The translations under genes and the position numbers were made by a program. The notes below the pieces were generated by a model. The model did no database searches and was not told where the DNA came from. It worked only from the letters and a program-made list of their open reading frames with translations. This document shows positions 9,089 to 16,703 of a stretch of 64,000 nucleotides of DNA, in pieces. Each line of letters begins with the position of its first letter. The first letter of the stretch is position 1. Source of the stretch: Bog-756 sp963829235 (GTDB taxonomy: Bacteria; Actinomycetota; Acidimicrobiia; Acidimicrobiales; RAAP-2); assembly GCA_963829235.1 (NCBI GenBank), contig CAWHIF010000003.1, positions 496,001-560,000 of the forward strand. The letters run 5' to 3'.

Positions 9089-9856
9089 TTACAGCCCGGG
9101 GCTGCTCTGCATGATTCCGCCGTCGGCAAAGATTGTGGTGGCGGTCAGGTAGCTGGCGCCGTCGCCGGCAAGGAACACCACCACGCTGGCGATCTCCTCC
9201 GGCTTGGCCACGCGGCCGATCGGAATGGCGTCGTCGAGCTTCTTGAGAGCGGCAGGATCGTTGACGGTGGCGGTGTTGATGGGGGTATCGACCGCGCCCG
9301 GGCCGACCCCGACGACGAGCACATTGTGGGGAGCCAACTCCACGCCTGCCGTCCGGGTCAGCATGCGCATGCCCCCCTTCGAGAGGCAGTACGGGGTGTT
9401 GCCCGGCATCGGCCAGTCCTCGTGCACCGAGGTCATGTTGATGATCCGTCCGCCACCTCCCTGAGAGATCATCTGCTTGGCCGCCAACTGGGTCCCGAAG
9501 AACGCGCTCTTCAAGTTGATGGCCAGGACTCGTTCATACTGGTCCTCGGTGGTATCCAGGACCGAGGTCCGGGTTTCGATACCCGCGTTGTTGACCATGA
9601 TGTCCAGCCGCCCGAAATTGCTGACCGCGGCCCCGATCAGCTTCTCCAGTTCGGGGATCTTGCTGACGTCGGCATTCACCGCGACGACCTGGTCCCCGAG
9701 GGAGCGAACTTGCTCCTCGAGCGCTTCAGCCGCGTCAGGATCGGACACATAGTCGATGACGATCGAGGCCCCTTCAGCGGCCAACCCCAGCACGACGGCC
9801 TTTCCGATACCGCTATTTCCACCAGTGACGATGGCCACCTTGCCCTTCAACGTCAC
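9089..9856 (-). CDS. SDR-family oxidoreductase (glucose 1-dehydrogenase-like)
   Basis: Classical short-chain dehydrogenase of 255 aa. It has the cofactor motif TGGNSGIG, the structural NNAG, the catalytic Ser in NMTSVHEDWP and the YxxxK pair in PYCLSKGG. The substitution of Val-Ile-Asp-Tyr after beta-2 gives no firm NAD/NADP preference. The closest families by eye are glucose 1-dehydrogenase and 3-oxoacyl-ACP-reductase-like proteins, so the substrate is open. GTG start at 9856 with GGAG about 7 nt upstream. It stands alone, convergent with the gene before it. Confidence 0.9.
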   Translation of the reverse strand: MTLKGKVAIVTGGNSGIGKAVVLGLAAEGASIVIDYVSDPDAAEALEEQVRSLGDQVVAVNADVSKIPELEKLIGAAVSNFGRLDIMVNNAGIETRTSVLDTTEDQYERVLAINLKSAFFGTQLAAKQMISQGGGGRIINMTSVHEDWPMPGNTPYCLSKGGMRMLTRTAGVELAPHNVLVVGVGPGAVDTPINTATVNDPAALKKLDDAIPIGRVAKPEEIASVVVFLAGDGASYLTATTIFADGGIMQSSPGL

Positions 9857-9969
9857 GCGAGCTCCATTCGTCCATCAGATTCCTGGCCGGTCCAGGGTTC
9901 TTGGCCGCATCCTACGCGGAGCTGTCCGCGGTCCGCAGGCCGGGTCTGTTCATCGCCCGCCCGGCTCCT

Positions 9970-10866
9970 CTAGCCAGAGCCGGCTGGCGGAAGGCCGATC
10001 GGATTCGGGAAGGGGATCTCACCTGAGGCCAGAACGGCACCGGCCACCGATCGGAGTCCGGCTTCGAGAGCTGCGAGCTCCTCCCGGGTGAGCGTGGTGA
10101 GCGGGGCGCCGGCGAGCTCGTCTGTCAGCTCCTCGACCGACTGCCGCAGCTCGGCTCCGGCCGGCGAGATGCGATCTCCTTCCATCAGGCCACGGGCATC
10201 GAGCCGATGTCGTGCGTCCTCCCACTCCTCGCCGGACCACCCGCGGCTCTCGCGGAACACCGTGGCCGGGACACCCTCTGAAGCGGAAAAGAGGACCAGC
10301 GCCTCGCACCCGTCGAGCCCGGCGGCGGTCAGCGCGACCACATGGCCGTCACCCCGGTGTTCACGGAGGGACGTACACACCTGCCACAGCCCTTCGACGG
10401 GATCATCGGGTTCTTCGAGATCACGATTGGCGCTGAACAGCGCACGGCCCGATCCATCGGCGCTCTCCACCACCCGGCGGCACAACGGGACGAGCTCGAC
10501 GGCCCGCTCCTCGGCGGACGGGAGGATGCGCCGGAGTACTGCCGCCGCCGCGGCCCGTCGCGCTCGGAGGATCCCCGGACACCCGGCATGCTCCCAGGCC
10601 TCGGGGATCGAACGGTGGACCATGGACTCGTGGAAATTGAAGAAGATGGCGGTGACCACCGACGCGCCGACCTGGCCCAGCGGCGCGGCACGACCAGCGA
10701 AGTAGCCCATCCAGAATCGGCGCAAACCGATGGCCCGAAAGCTGTCGCGGCATTCGGGCGCGAAGTAGGTCACCGCATGGACAGGTTCGAAGCCTCGCCA
10801 CAGGGTTCGGGGCGCTGGATCATCCCGGGGCCCTGGATCATGAGGTGGATCGCCCGAAGCCGGCAT
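9970..10866 (-). CDS. SCO6745-family protein
   Basis: 298 aa. The N-terminal region EPVHAVTYFAPECRDSF, followed by FWMGYFAGRAAPLGQVGA and FFNFHESMVHR, is the signature of the actinobacterial SCO6745 family, whose function is not established. The C-terminal part (RGWSGEEWEDARHRLDARGL) resembles a MarR-like winged helix, so a regulatory or sensor role is possible. No signal peptide or TM segment. Its ATG overlaps the stop of the upstream membrane protein gene as TGATG, so the two form an operon. Confidence 0.8.
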   Translation of the reverse strand: MPASGDPPHDPGPRDDPAPRTLWRGFEPVHAVTYFAPECRDSFRAIGLRRFWMGYFAGRAAPLGQVGASVVTAIFFNFHESMVHRSIPEAWEHAGCPGILRARRAAAAAVLRRILPSAEERAVELVPLCRRVVESADGSGRALFSANRDLEEPDDPVEGLWQVCTSLREHRGDGHVVALTAAGLDGCEALVLFSASEGVPATVFRESRGWSGEEWEDARHRLDARGLMEGDRISPAGAELRQSVEELTDELAGAPLTTLTREELAALEAGLRSVAGAVLASGEIPFPNPIGLPPAGSG

Positions 10867-12218
10867 CAGTCGTCGTCAGAGCGACCGGGACCGAGCGCGG
10901 CCACCGGCCCTTCACTACCGGACCCGGGGCCCACAGCAGGAGCGCCGTCCGCGGGACCGTGATCCGGGGTGTCGGGTCCCGACTTCGAGCTACGGCCGGC
11001 GAGCAGCCCGACCAGCGCGACCAGCGCCAGGGCCACCAGCACGACCACGATGGCGATCAACGCCGTGGGCTGGTTCCACACCACGAGGAGGAGCAGTCCG
11101 AGGCCGATCACCCCCCACTGCAGCCCCTTGCGGTGAGCGGCGGCAAACTCGTGGACAGGACCGTCGGTCATCCACGACGGTTTGCCCCGGCTGCCCAACC
11201 ATGCCCGCATGCGGGAGTTGCCGACGATCGCGGCGACAACGGCGATCACCGCGGCCACGACGAAGGTGGTGCGGACGGTGTCGAGCAGGGACGCGCTGAT
11301 CGTATCGATGACCGCCAAGGTCGCCGGCTTGGACTGGGACGGGCTCAGCGAAGAGAGGTAATGATCACGCCCCACCGACGCGACCACAAGTACGACGGCC
11401 ATGGAGACCGCGAGCCCCGCGGCCGCCCGCACCAGGCCTCGCCGGCGGTTGCGGGTCAGAAGGATCCCCCCGGCGAAAAGCAGCACCGTGACGATGGGGA
11501 GAAGGATGTAGAGCCGGTTGAGCAAGCGGGTGAGTCCCTGGAGCCGGACGAGCTGGGTGGACTGGAACAGGGTGAGGGTGGGCGCGTCGGCAGTGGACAC
11601 CTTGTCGAACAGCGTGATTCCCTTCTTCCTGAGCGCCTGTTTCGCAGCGTCCTCGATGTGGGCCAGGTTCACCGTGACCTCGCCATTGCTGGATTGAAGC
11701 GCACCCTCCCCCGATCCGGTCAACAGCGCGACCACCTGTTTGTGCGCCCGCCGATTTGCTTCGACCCAGAGCTCTTGGAATTTGGGGGATTCGACGAGCT
11801 TCAGGGTGATGTCGTTCGTCGCAGCCTGGACGGCTGTCGCAATCGGGGTGGCCAGGAATCCGGCGCGCCCGGGGAGCGCACGCTTGACCCTGTACTCCAC
11901 ATTGATCTTGGTGACGAGCTGATCGGTCACCCTCTTCGCCACGGCTGCCTGGATGGCCGGATCGGAGGCCAACGGAGTGACCGTGCTCACATAGGTGTCG
12001 GTGTTCAGCACCTCGTTGCGTACGAACACCACGAACACCGACAGCACGGCCAAGACGCAGGCCACAACGATCAGCACCCATGAAGCGATGCTCTTCCAAC
12101 GACGTCTCCACCGTTCCGATCGGCCCCGGCCCTCACCCCGCTGGAGCCTCTCGTTCTCCTCGCGCAGCTCCTCGACGGTGCCTCTGAGTGCGTAGGCGTC
12201 GGGATCATCGGAAACCAC
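10866..12218 (-). CDS. Multi-pass membrane protein with N-terminal coiled coil
   Basis: About 450 aa, no named family. Order of elements: an acidic-basic coiled coil (LRGTVEELREENERLQRG), one TM helix (SWVLIVVACVLAVLSVFVVF), an extracytoplasmic alpha-rich domain of about 200 residues beginning NEVLNTDTYVSTVTPLASDP, then about four further TM helices and a Gly/Pro/Asp-rich tail. Actinobacterial homologues of this plan are annotated only as hypothetical membrane proteins. GTG at 12218 is favoured: there is no ribosome site, but a TACAGT box stands 6 nt upstream. Confidence 0.75.
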   Translation of the reverse strand: MVSDDPDAYALRGTVEELREENERLQRGEGRGRSERWRRRWKSIASWVLIVVACVLAVLSVFVVFVRNEVLNTDTYVSTVTPLASDPAIQAAVAKRVTDQLVTKINVEYRVKRALPGRAGFLATPIATAVQAATNDITLKLVESPKFQELWVEANRRAHKQVVALLTGSGEGALQSSNGEVTVNLAHIEDAAKQALRKKGITLFDKVSTADAPTLTLFQSTQLVRLQGLTRLLNRLYILLPIVTVLLFAGGILLTRNRRRGLVRAAAGLAVSMAVVLVVASVGRDHYLSSLSPSQSKPATLAVIDTISASLLDTVRTTFVVAAVIAVVAAIVGNSRMRAWLGSRGKPSWMTDGPVHEFAAAHRKGLQWGVIGLGLLLLVVWNQPTALIAIVVVLVALALVALVGLLAGRSSKSGPDTPDHGPADGAPAVGPGSGSEGPVAALGPGRSDDD

Positions 12219-12224
12219 GCCGAC

Positions 12225-12230
12225 ACTGTA
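12225..12230 (-). promoter_or_regulatory. -10 box (TACAGT), leaderless type
   Basis: On the minus strand TACAGT is followed by six bases and then the GTG start at 12218; no Shine-Dalgarno sequence is present. Confidence 0.5.
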
Positions 12231-12379
12231 TCGGCGTGTCGACTTGGCGGACGTCACCCCACGACGGGCGGATCCCGTCCACGTGAGCGCCCCTGAGGCC
12301 GAACGGCTGACACGAACCGGCCCTCGGCGGCGCGGCCGTGCAGAGCCACATCGGGAGCGAGATCCCCGCAGAAACGGAG

Positions 12380-12419
12380 ACGACCGCCCCACGTGCGATG
12401 CGCACCATGGGGCGGTCGT
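12380..12419 (-). terminator. Hairpin terminator after the SHOCT-domain gene
   Basis: ACGACCGCCCC and GGGGCGGTCGT form a perfect 11-bp stem, with a second short stem (GTGCG/CGCAC) inside the loop. On the minus strand it lies about 50 nt past the stop of the 12467-12865 gene and is followed by CTCCGTTTCTG, a weak T-rich tail. Confidence 0.65.
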
Positions 12420-12466
12420 CAACCGCGGCTACTGCACCCCGGCCGGTCCGGGCCGGCCGCCTGCGC

Positions 12467-12865
12467 TCAGCTGAGCAGTTTGGCCTTCTGCGCTTCGAAC
12501 TCGGCGTCGGTGATCACGCCCTTCGCCTTGAGGTCGCCCAGCTTCGCCAACTCATCGACGCTGCTACCGCCCGAGCTGCCTGCAGCCTGCTTGACGTAGG
12601 CGTCGAATGCCTTCTGCTGTTGGGCAGCCTGCGCCGCGGCCCGTTCGTGCATGCTCCCACCACGGGCGATGAGGTAGATGAGCACTCCGAGGTACGGAAT
12701 GATGATCACGAAGATCACCCAGAGCGCCTTGGCCAATCCGCCCAGGTCGTGGCTGCGAAAGATGTCGCTGAAGACGATGATGAGGAGCCAGATCCACAGG
12801 AAGAAGAGGAAGAACTCCAGCATCGTCCAGAAGATGCTCAGTAATGGATAGTTGTACGCAAGCAT
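12467..12865 (-). CDS. PLDc_N/SHOCT-domain small membrane protein
   Basis: 132 aa. Two TM helices (about residues 10-32 and 45-66, the second in ALWVIFVIIIPYLGVLIYLI) with an SDIFRSHDL loop between them match the phospholipase-D N-terminal membrane motif. A linker then leads to a C-terminal SHOCT domain (LAKLGDLKAKGVITDAEFEAQKAKLL), a short oligomerisation module. ATG at 12865 has a clear AAGGAG six bases upstream. Such proteins are common in actinobacteria and their function is unknown. Monocistronic by position, with a hairpin downstream. Confidence 0.9.
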   Translation of the reverse strand: MLAYNYPLLSIFWTMLEFFLFFLWIWLLIIVFSDIFRSHDLGGLAKALWVIFVIIIPYLGVLIYLIARGGSMHERAAAQAAQQQKAFDAYVKQAAGSSGGSSVDELAKLGDLKAKGVITDAEFEAQKAKLLS

Positions 12866-13059
12866 GTGCCGCTCCTTGGTTGGGGACGGTGTGAACCATA
12901 CTTGGCCGCACTGACCAGCATGTGTCTTCCGCGTTCTTGTTGCCGGCCCGGCACCTCGGGCCTGCGGCGTCGGTCGCCCGTCGGCACACTCGAACCCCCC
13001 TCGGAGTGCGGAAACCACCTAGTGTCATCTGACGGGGATCGGACGACGGGAGGAGACCG

Positions 13060-13176
13060 GTGAATTTCGTTGGCGACATCGAGTCCGTCGTCGTCACCAT
13101 GACGCCGGTACTGCCTGATGCGCACGTGGTGACGACGGCTGCGCCCGTGGGCACGATGTCGGGGGCAGCGGCGTGA
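13060..13176 (+). CDS. Small leader ORF coupled to the ClC gene
   Basis: A 38-codon frame (begins MNFVGDIESVVVTMTP) with a strong AGGAG five bases before its GTG. Its TGA overlaps the GTG of the ClC gene as GTGA, while the ClC start has no ribosome site of its own. It is most simply a coupling leader peptide or a small protein. No TM segment or known motif is seen. Not proven to be translated. Confidence 0.45.
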   Translation: MNFVGDIESVVVTMTPVLPDAHVVTTAAPVGTMSGAAA

Positions 13177-14678
13177 CCCCATCCGACCCACCGGCCGATC
13201 CGAAGGTGTCGGCCGACCCTCCTGACGCGACCGATTCGACGACGTCACCACCCGTGCCGGCGGCCCAACCCGTGCCGGCGGCCCAACCCGATCCGGCGGC
13301 CATGCTCCGGTCGAAGGCGTACGTGCGGCTGCTCGTCCTGGCCGCTCTGATCGGGGTCCCCGTCTCGGCCGTGGCCTATGGCTTCCTCAAACTCGTCAGC
13401 CTGCTGCAGGAGTGGTTCTTCACCTCATTACCCAAGGGGCTCGGCTTCGCCGGGACACCGGTCTGGTGGCCGCTGCCGCTCCTCGCCGTGGCCGGCGTCC
13501 TGGTGGGTGCCACCATCAAGTACCTGCCCGGGACGGCGGGACACATTCCGGCCGAGGGTTTCAAGACCGGCGGAGGCGCGCCCTCTGCGAACGAGCTTCC
13601 GGGAGTGGCGATCGCCGCGCTGGCCACACTGAGCCTCGGTGTCGTCCTCGGACCGGAAGCGCCGTTGATCGCCATCGGCGGCGGGTTGGGGCTCCTTTCG
13701 GTCCAGCTGGCCAAGCGCGACGCGCCGCCGGCGGCGGCGATCGTCATGGCTTCGGCCGGCAGCTTCGCGGCCATCAGCACTCTCTTCGGTTCCCCCATCC
13801 TCGGAGCCTTCCTGCTGATGGAGGCGGCGGGGATCGGCGGACCCCTGCTCGAGCTGGTCCTCGTACCGGGATTGCTGTCGGCAGGAGTGGGCACGCTCAT
13901 CTTCGTCGGTCTGAACTCGCTGACCGGATTCGGGACATTCTCACTGGCCATCCCCGGCCTTCCCCCGTTCCACCACCTGACTGGAGCCCTGTTCTGCTGG
14001 GCCATCGTCTTCGGCCTCGTGGCATCACTGCTGGGGACCGGTATCAGGCTCATCGGGCTGGCCCTCCTGCCCCGGGTCGAGCCGCGAAAAGTCCTCCTCA
14101 CACCAGTTGTCGGCCTCGGGATCGGCGGATTGGCCATCGCCTTCGCCGAGATTTCGGGGCGAGGCTTTTCCGACGTGCTCTTTTCAGGCCAGTCGGCGCT
14201 ACCCGACCTGGTGCAGCACGCCGCCGGTTGGACCGTCGGGGCATTGGTGCTCCTCGTCGTCTGCAAGGGGCTGGCCTACGGGATCTCGCTTTCGAGTTTT
14301 CGCGGCGGACCGGTGTTCCCGTCAATGTTCATCGGGGCGGCCGCAGGGATTGCCGCATCGCATTTGCCCGGCATGTCGCTGGTGCCAGGAGTGGCCATGG
14401 GCATCGGCGCCATGTGCACGGTCATGCTCAAGCTGCCGATGACTGCGACGCTGCTGGCCACACTGTTGCTGTTCAGCGACGGCACCGAAGTCATCCCGGT
14501 GGTCATCGTGGCCGTGGTGGTGGCCTACGCCGTTACGGCATGGCTGCCACAGACGCCCGACGAATTCCGGACCGTGCTGCGGGCCTCGACGCACCGGGGC
14601 GGTGTGGCGCAGACCGCGCCCGAAGCGCCGACGCCGACACCGCCCACGGCTTCGCCGACAACCCCGGCCGGTGCCTGA
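13173..14678 (+). CDS. ClC-family chloride channel or H+/Cl- antiporter
   Basis: 501 aa, with about 45 Pro/Ala-rich cytoplasmic residues (PVPAAQ repeat) before about ten membrane helices. The ClC gating-Glu motif appears as VVLGPEAPLIAIGGGLG (Glu162), and the late-helix motif as SSFRGGPVFPSMFIGAA. The first selectivity motif GSGIP is altered to TGGGAPSANELP, so this is a divergent branch. No CBS domains. Translation is probably coupled to the 38-codon leader upstream. Bacterial ClC antiporters act as electrical shunts in acid resistance, and a glutamate decarboxylase lies 2 kb away. Channel versus exchanger cannot be decided here. Confidence 0.88.
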   Translation: MTPSDPPADPKVSADPPDATDSTTSPPVPAAQPVPAAQPDPAAMLRSKAYVRLLVLAALIGVPVSAVAYGFLKLVSLLQEWFFTSLPKGLGFAGTPVWWPLPLLAVAGVLVGATIKYLPGTAGHIPAEGFKTGGGAPSANELPGVAIAALATLSLGVVLGPEAPLIAIGGGLGLLSVQLAKRDAPPAAAIVMASAGSFAAISTLFGSPILGAFLLMEAAGIGGPLLELVLVPGLLSAGVGTLIFVGLNSLTGFGTFSLAIPGLPPFHHLTGALFCWAIVFGLVASLLGTGIRLIGLALLPRVEPRKVLLTPVVGLGIGGLAIAFAEISGRGFSDVLFSGQSALPDLVQHAAGWTVGALVLLVVCKGLAYGISLSSFRGGPVFPSMFIGAAAGIAASHLPGMSLVPGVAMGIGAMCTVMLKLPMTATLLATLLLFSDGTEVIPVVIVAVVVAYAVTAWLPQTPDEFRTVLRASTHRGGVAQTAPEAPTPTPPTASPTTPAGA

Positions 14679-14710
14679 GACGAGCGATGGCCGGACCATC
14701 TCCGACCGGG

Positions 14711-14830
14711 TCTCTGACCACCCCTCTGACCACTTCTCTGACCACCCCTCTGACCACTTCTCTGACCATCCCTCTGACCACTTCTCTGACCACCCCTCTG
14801 ACCACTTCTCTGACCACCCCTCGGACCGGG
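14711..14830. repeat. 12-bp tandem repeat
   Basis: About ten copies of a 12-bp unit, alternating CCCTCTGACCAC and TTCTCTGACCAC (24-bp higher-order period). It starts just after the ClC stop. It is open in several frames on both strands only because the unit length is a multiple of three; no gene is inferred. Confidence 0.92.
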
Positions 14831-14955
14831 TGGCAGGACGGGTCTCAGACCGGGTGGCCGGGCACCTCTCCGACCGGGTGGCCCCATGGGTCTCCGACCG
14901 GGTGGCCCGGCAGGTGCGCGACCGGGTGGCCGGGCAGGTGCCCGGACGGGCAGCC
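14825..14955. repeat. Degenerate GACCGGGTGGC repeat
   Basis: Continuing from the 12-bp array, GACCGGGTGGCC-like units recur every 18-30 bases up to the GAP-family remnant. They look like a diverged neighbour of the array. Confidence 0.6.
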
Positions 14956-14990
14956 GGCCCGGCAGGCCCCGCGACTCCCGGCGGAGCCCT

Positions 14991-15254
14991 GTGGCAATCG
15001 TCGATCCGGCCCTCATCGGGACGGCCGTGACCTTGCAGCCGATCCCCATCACTGCATTCATACGCACCTTGAGCGCCATCGAGGGCGCGAAGAAGGGCGC
15101 CGCCTGCATTCTCGGCTGGATGGCTTCCCTGGTCGTGGTGATCGGAAGCGTCATCCTCATCACCGGGCGGAAGCCGTCCAAGCCCAAGGCGGCGCCGTCC
15201 ACTGCCGCGCTCGGCATCCTGCTCGGCGACAGCAACTACCTGATCGTGACGTGA
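14991..15254 (+). pseudogene. Truncated GAP-family (Sap-like) membrane protein
   Basis: 87 codons. The start (LIGTAVTLQPIPITAFIRTL, then GAKKGAACILGWMASLVVVI) matches the first two helices of GAP/sulfolipid-1-addressing-type membrane proteins, and it continues to ALGILLGDSNYLIVT, where full-length members carry on for over 100 residues. A TGA stops it and no other frame resumes the family. GTG at 14991 has GGAG upstream, so a short product may still be made. I read it as a decayed gene. Confidence 0.55.
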
Positions 15255-15306
15255 TGGCCCGTCCCGACCGGAGCTGCACGACCGCCCGGTCGCTCGGAAC
15301 CGCCTG

Positions 15307-16458
15307 GTGATAATCGTCCACGTCCTGGCCGCAGTATTCGGCGCCGTGCTGGTGGGAGCCGTGCTCATCTCTGCCCTGGAGACCGTCGTGCTGCCCCGCG
15401 ACGGTTTCACCCGCATCACCCGGTTCGTGTTCGCGGTGGCCGATCGTGTCCTCATCCACCGATGGCACAACCACGAGCGGGAGATGAATCTACGGGCCCT
15501 CTATGCACCGGTCGCCCTGATCAGCCTTCCGCTCGTGTGGATGATCTCGGTCACCATAGGGTTCAGCTTTGTCTTCTGGGGGATCAAGACCGGCACCACG
15601 CAACGCGCCTTCGAGGTCAGTGGGTCATCCCTGTTCACCCTCGGCTTCGCGGAACCCAAAGGCACCGCCCGGATCTGGCTGACCTTCGTCGAGGCGACGA
15701 TCGGACTCGGACTGGTGGCGCTGCTGATCAGCTACCTGCCAACCATCTACTCTGCCCACCACCAGCGCGAGAAGGGCATCATCGTGCTGCGTCCCTTTGC
15801 CGGAACTCCTCCCTCCCCGATCGAGCTGCTGGTCAACCTCCAACGCCTGGGCAGCCTGGACAGCTCCGATCTGTGGCGGACGACGGCCAGCTGGCTACTC
15901 GAGCTCGACCAGACCCATACCGCCTTTCCGGCCCTCTGCTACTTCCCCGAATCTTCGAACGACCAGTCGTGGGTGGCCTCGGTGGGCAGCGTGCTCGACG
16001 CCGCCGCTCTCCTTCTGTCCACGATGGATCTCGACGCCGGAGACGGCGTCGCCGACTCGGCCAAGGGACCGATGCTGACGCTGGCTTACGGCATGCCGAG
16101 CCTGGTCAGGGTAGGGATGTCCGCCGGGCTCCCGATCAATCCCCCCGACACCCTGCTCGCGCTCCTCGCCCGGGCCGCCGACGAGCCGCCCCCGATGTCC
16201 ATCCACCGGGAGGAGTACCTGACCGCCCTCGATCGGCTCAACCCGTTCCTCCCCGTGCCCGAGTCGGAGCGAGATCAGTGCTGGAGACGGTTTGCCTGGA
16301 TTCGCTCCGGTTACGACCAGGCGCTCCGCGGGCTCGCCGGCCTGACCTTGGCACCGGCCGCGGAATGGACCACCGATCGGCCGGTGCGGGTCGGGCGACC
16401 GCGATTGGTCCTTCCCCGTTCGATACGAGTCGATTGGACGCTCGACCAGCCGTCCTGA
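15307..16458 (+). CDS. Ion-channel-like membrane protein
   Basis: 383 aa. An N-terminal TM helix (VHVLAAVFGAVLVGAVLISA) leads to a second one (ALISLPLVWMISVTIGFSFVFWG), then a pore-loop-like segment SGSSLFTLGFAEP and a third helix. The order helix - TLGFx loop - helix resembles two-TM potassium-type channels, but the canonical TVGYG is absent, so ion selectivity is unknown. The remaining about 220 residues are cytoplasmic and helical. GTG at 15307. It follows the ClC gene on the same strand and faces glutamate decarboxylase across a minisatellite. Confidence 0.65.
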   Translation: MIIVHVLAAVFGAVLVGAVLISALETVVLPRDGFTRITRFVFAVADRVLIHRWHNHEREMNLRALYAPVALISLPLVWMISVTIGFSFVFWGIKTGTTQRAFEVSGSSLFTLGFAEPKGTARIWLTFVEATIGLGLVALLISYLPTIYSAHHQREKGIIVLRPFAGTPPSPIELLVNLQRLGSLDSSDLWRTTASWLLELDQTHTAFPALCYFPESSNDQSWVASVGSVLDAAALLLSTMDLDAGDGVADSAKGPMLTLAYGMPSLVRVGMSAGLPINPPDTLLALLARAADEPPPMSIHREEYLTALDRLNPFLPVPESERDQCWRRFAWIRSGYDQALRGLAGLTLAPAAEWTTDRPVRVGRPRLVLPRSIRVDWTLDQPS

Positions 16459-16476
16459 GGGCGCGCCCGCCCGTTG

Positions 16477-16702
16477 CCGGTCGGGCACCGATGGCCGGTT
16501 GGGCACCGACGACCGGTCGGGCACCGACGACCGGTCGGGCACCGACGACCGGTTGGCCACCGACGACCGGTTGGGCACCGATGGCCGGTTGGGCACCGAC
16601 GACCGGTTGGGCACCGACTGCCGGGGACATGTTGAGCACCGACGACCGGTTGGGCACCGACTGCCGGGGACATGTCGGGCACCGACGACCGGTTGGCCAC
16701 CG
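16477..16702. repeat. 18-bp minisatellite between convergent genes
   Basis: About twelve copies of GGTTGGGCACCGACGACC with variants (GATGGCC, and CTGCCGGGGACATGT inserts at a larger period). It fills the entire gap between the channel-like gene and gadB, where terminators would be expected. Confidence 0.92.
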
Positions 16703-16703
16703 G

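Noticed and set aside
14711..14830. CRISPR array
   Set aside because: 12-bp units with no spacers and no cas genes; a simple tandem repeat.
16477..16702. CRISPR array
   Set aside because: Contiguous 18-bp units without unique spacers.
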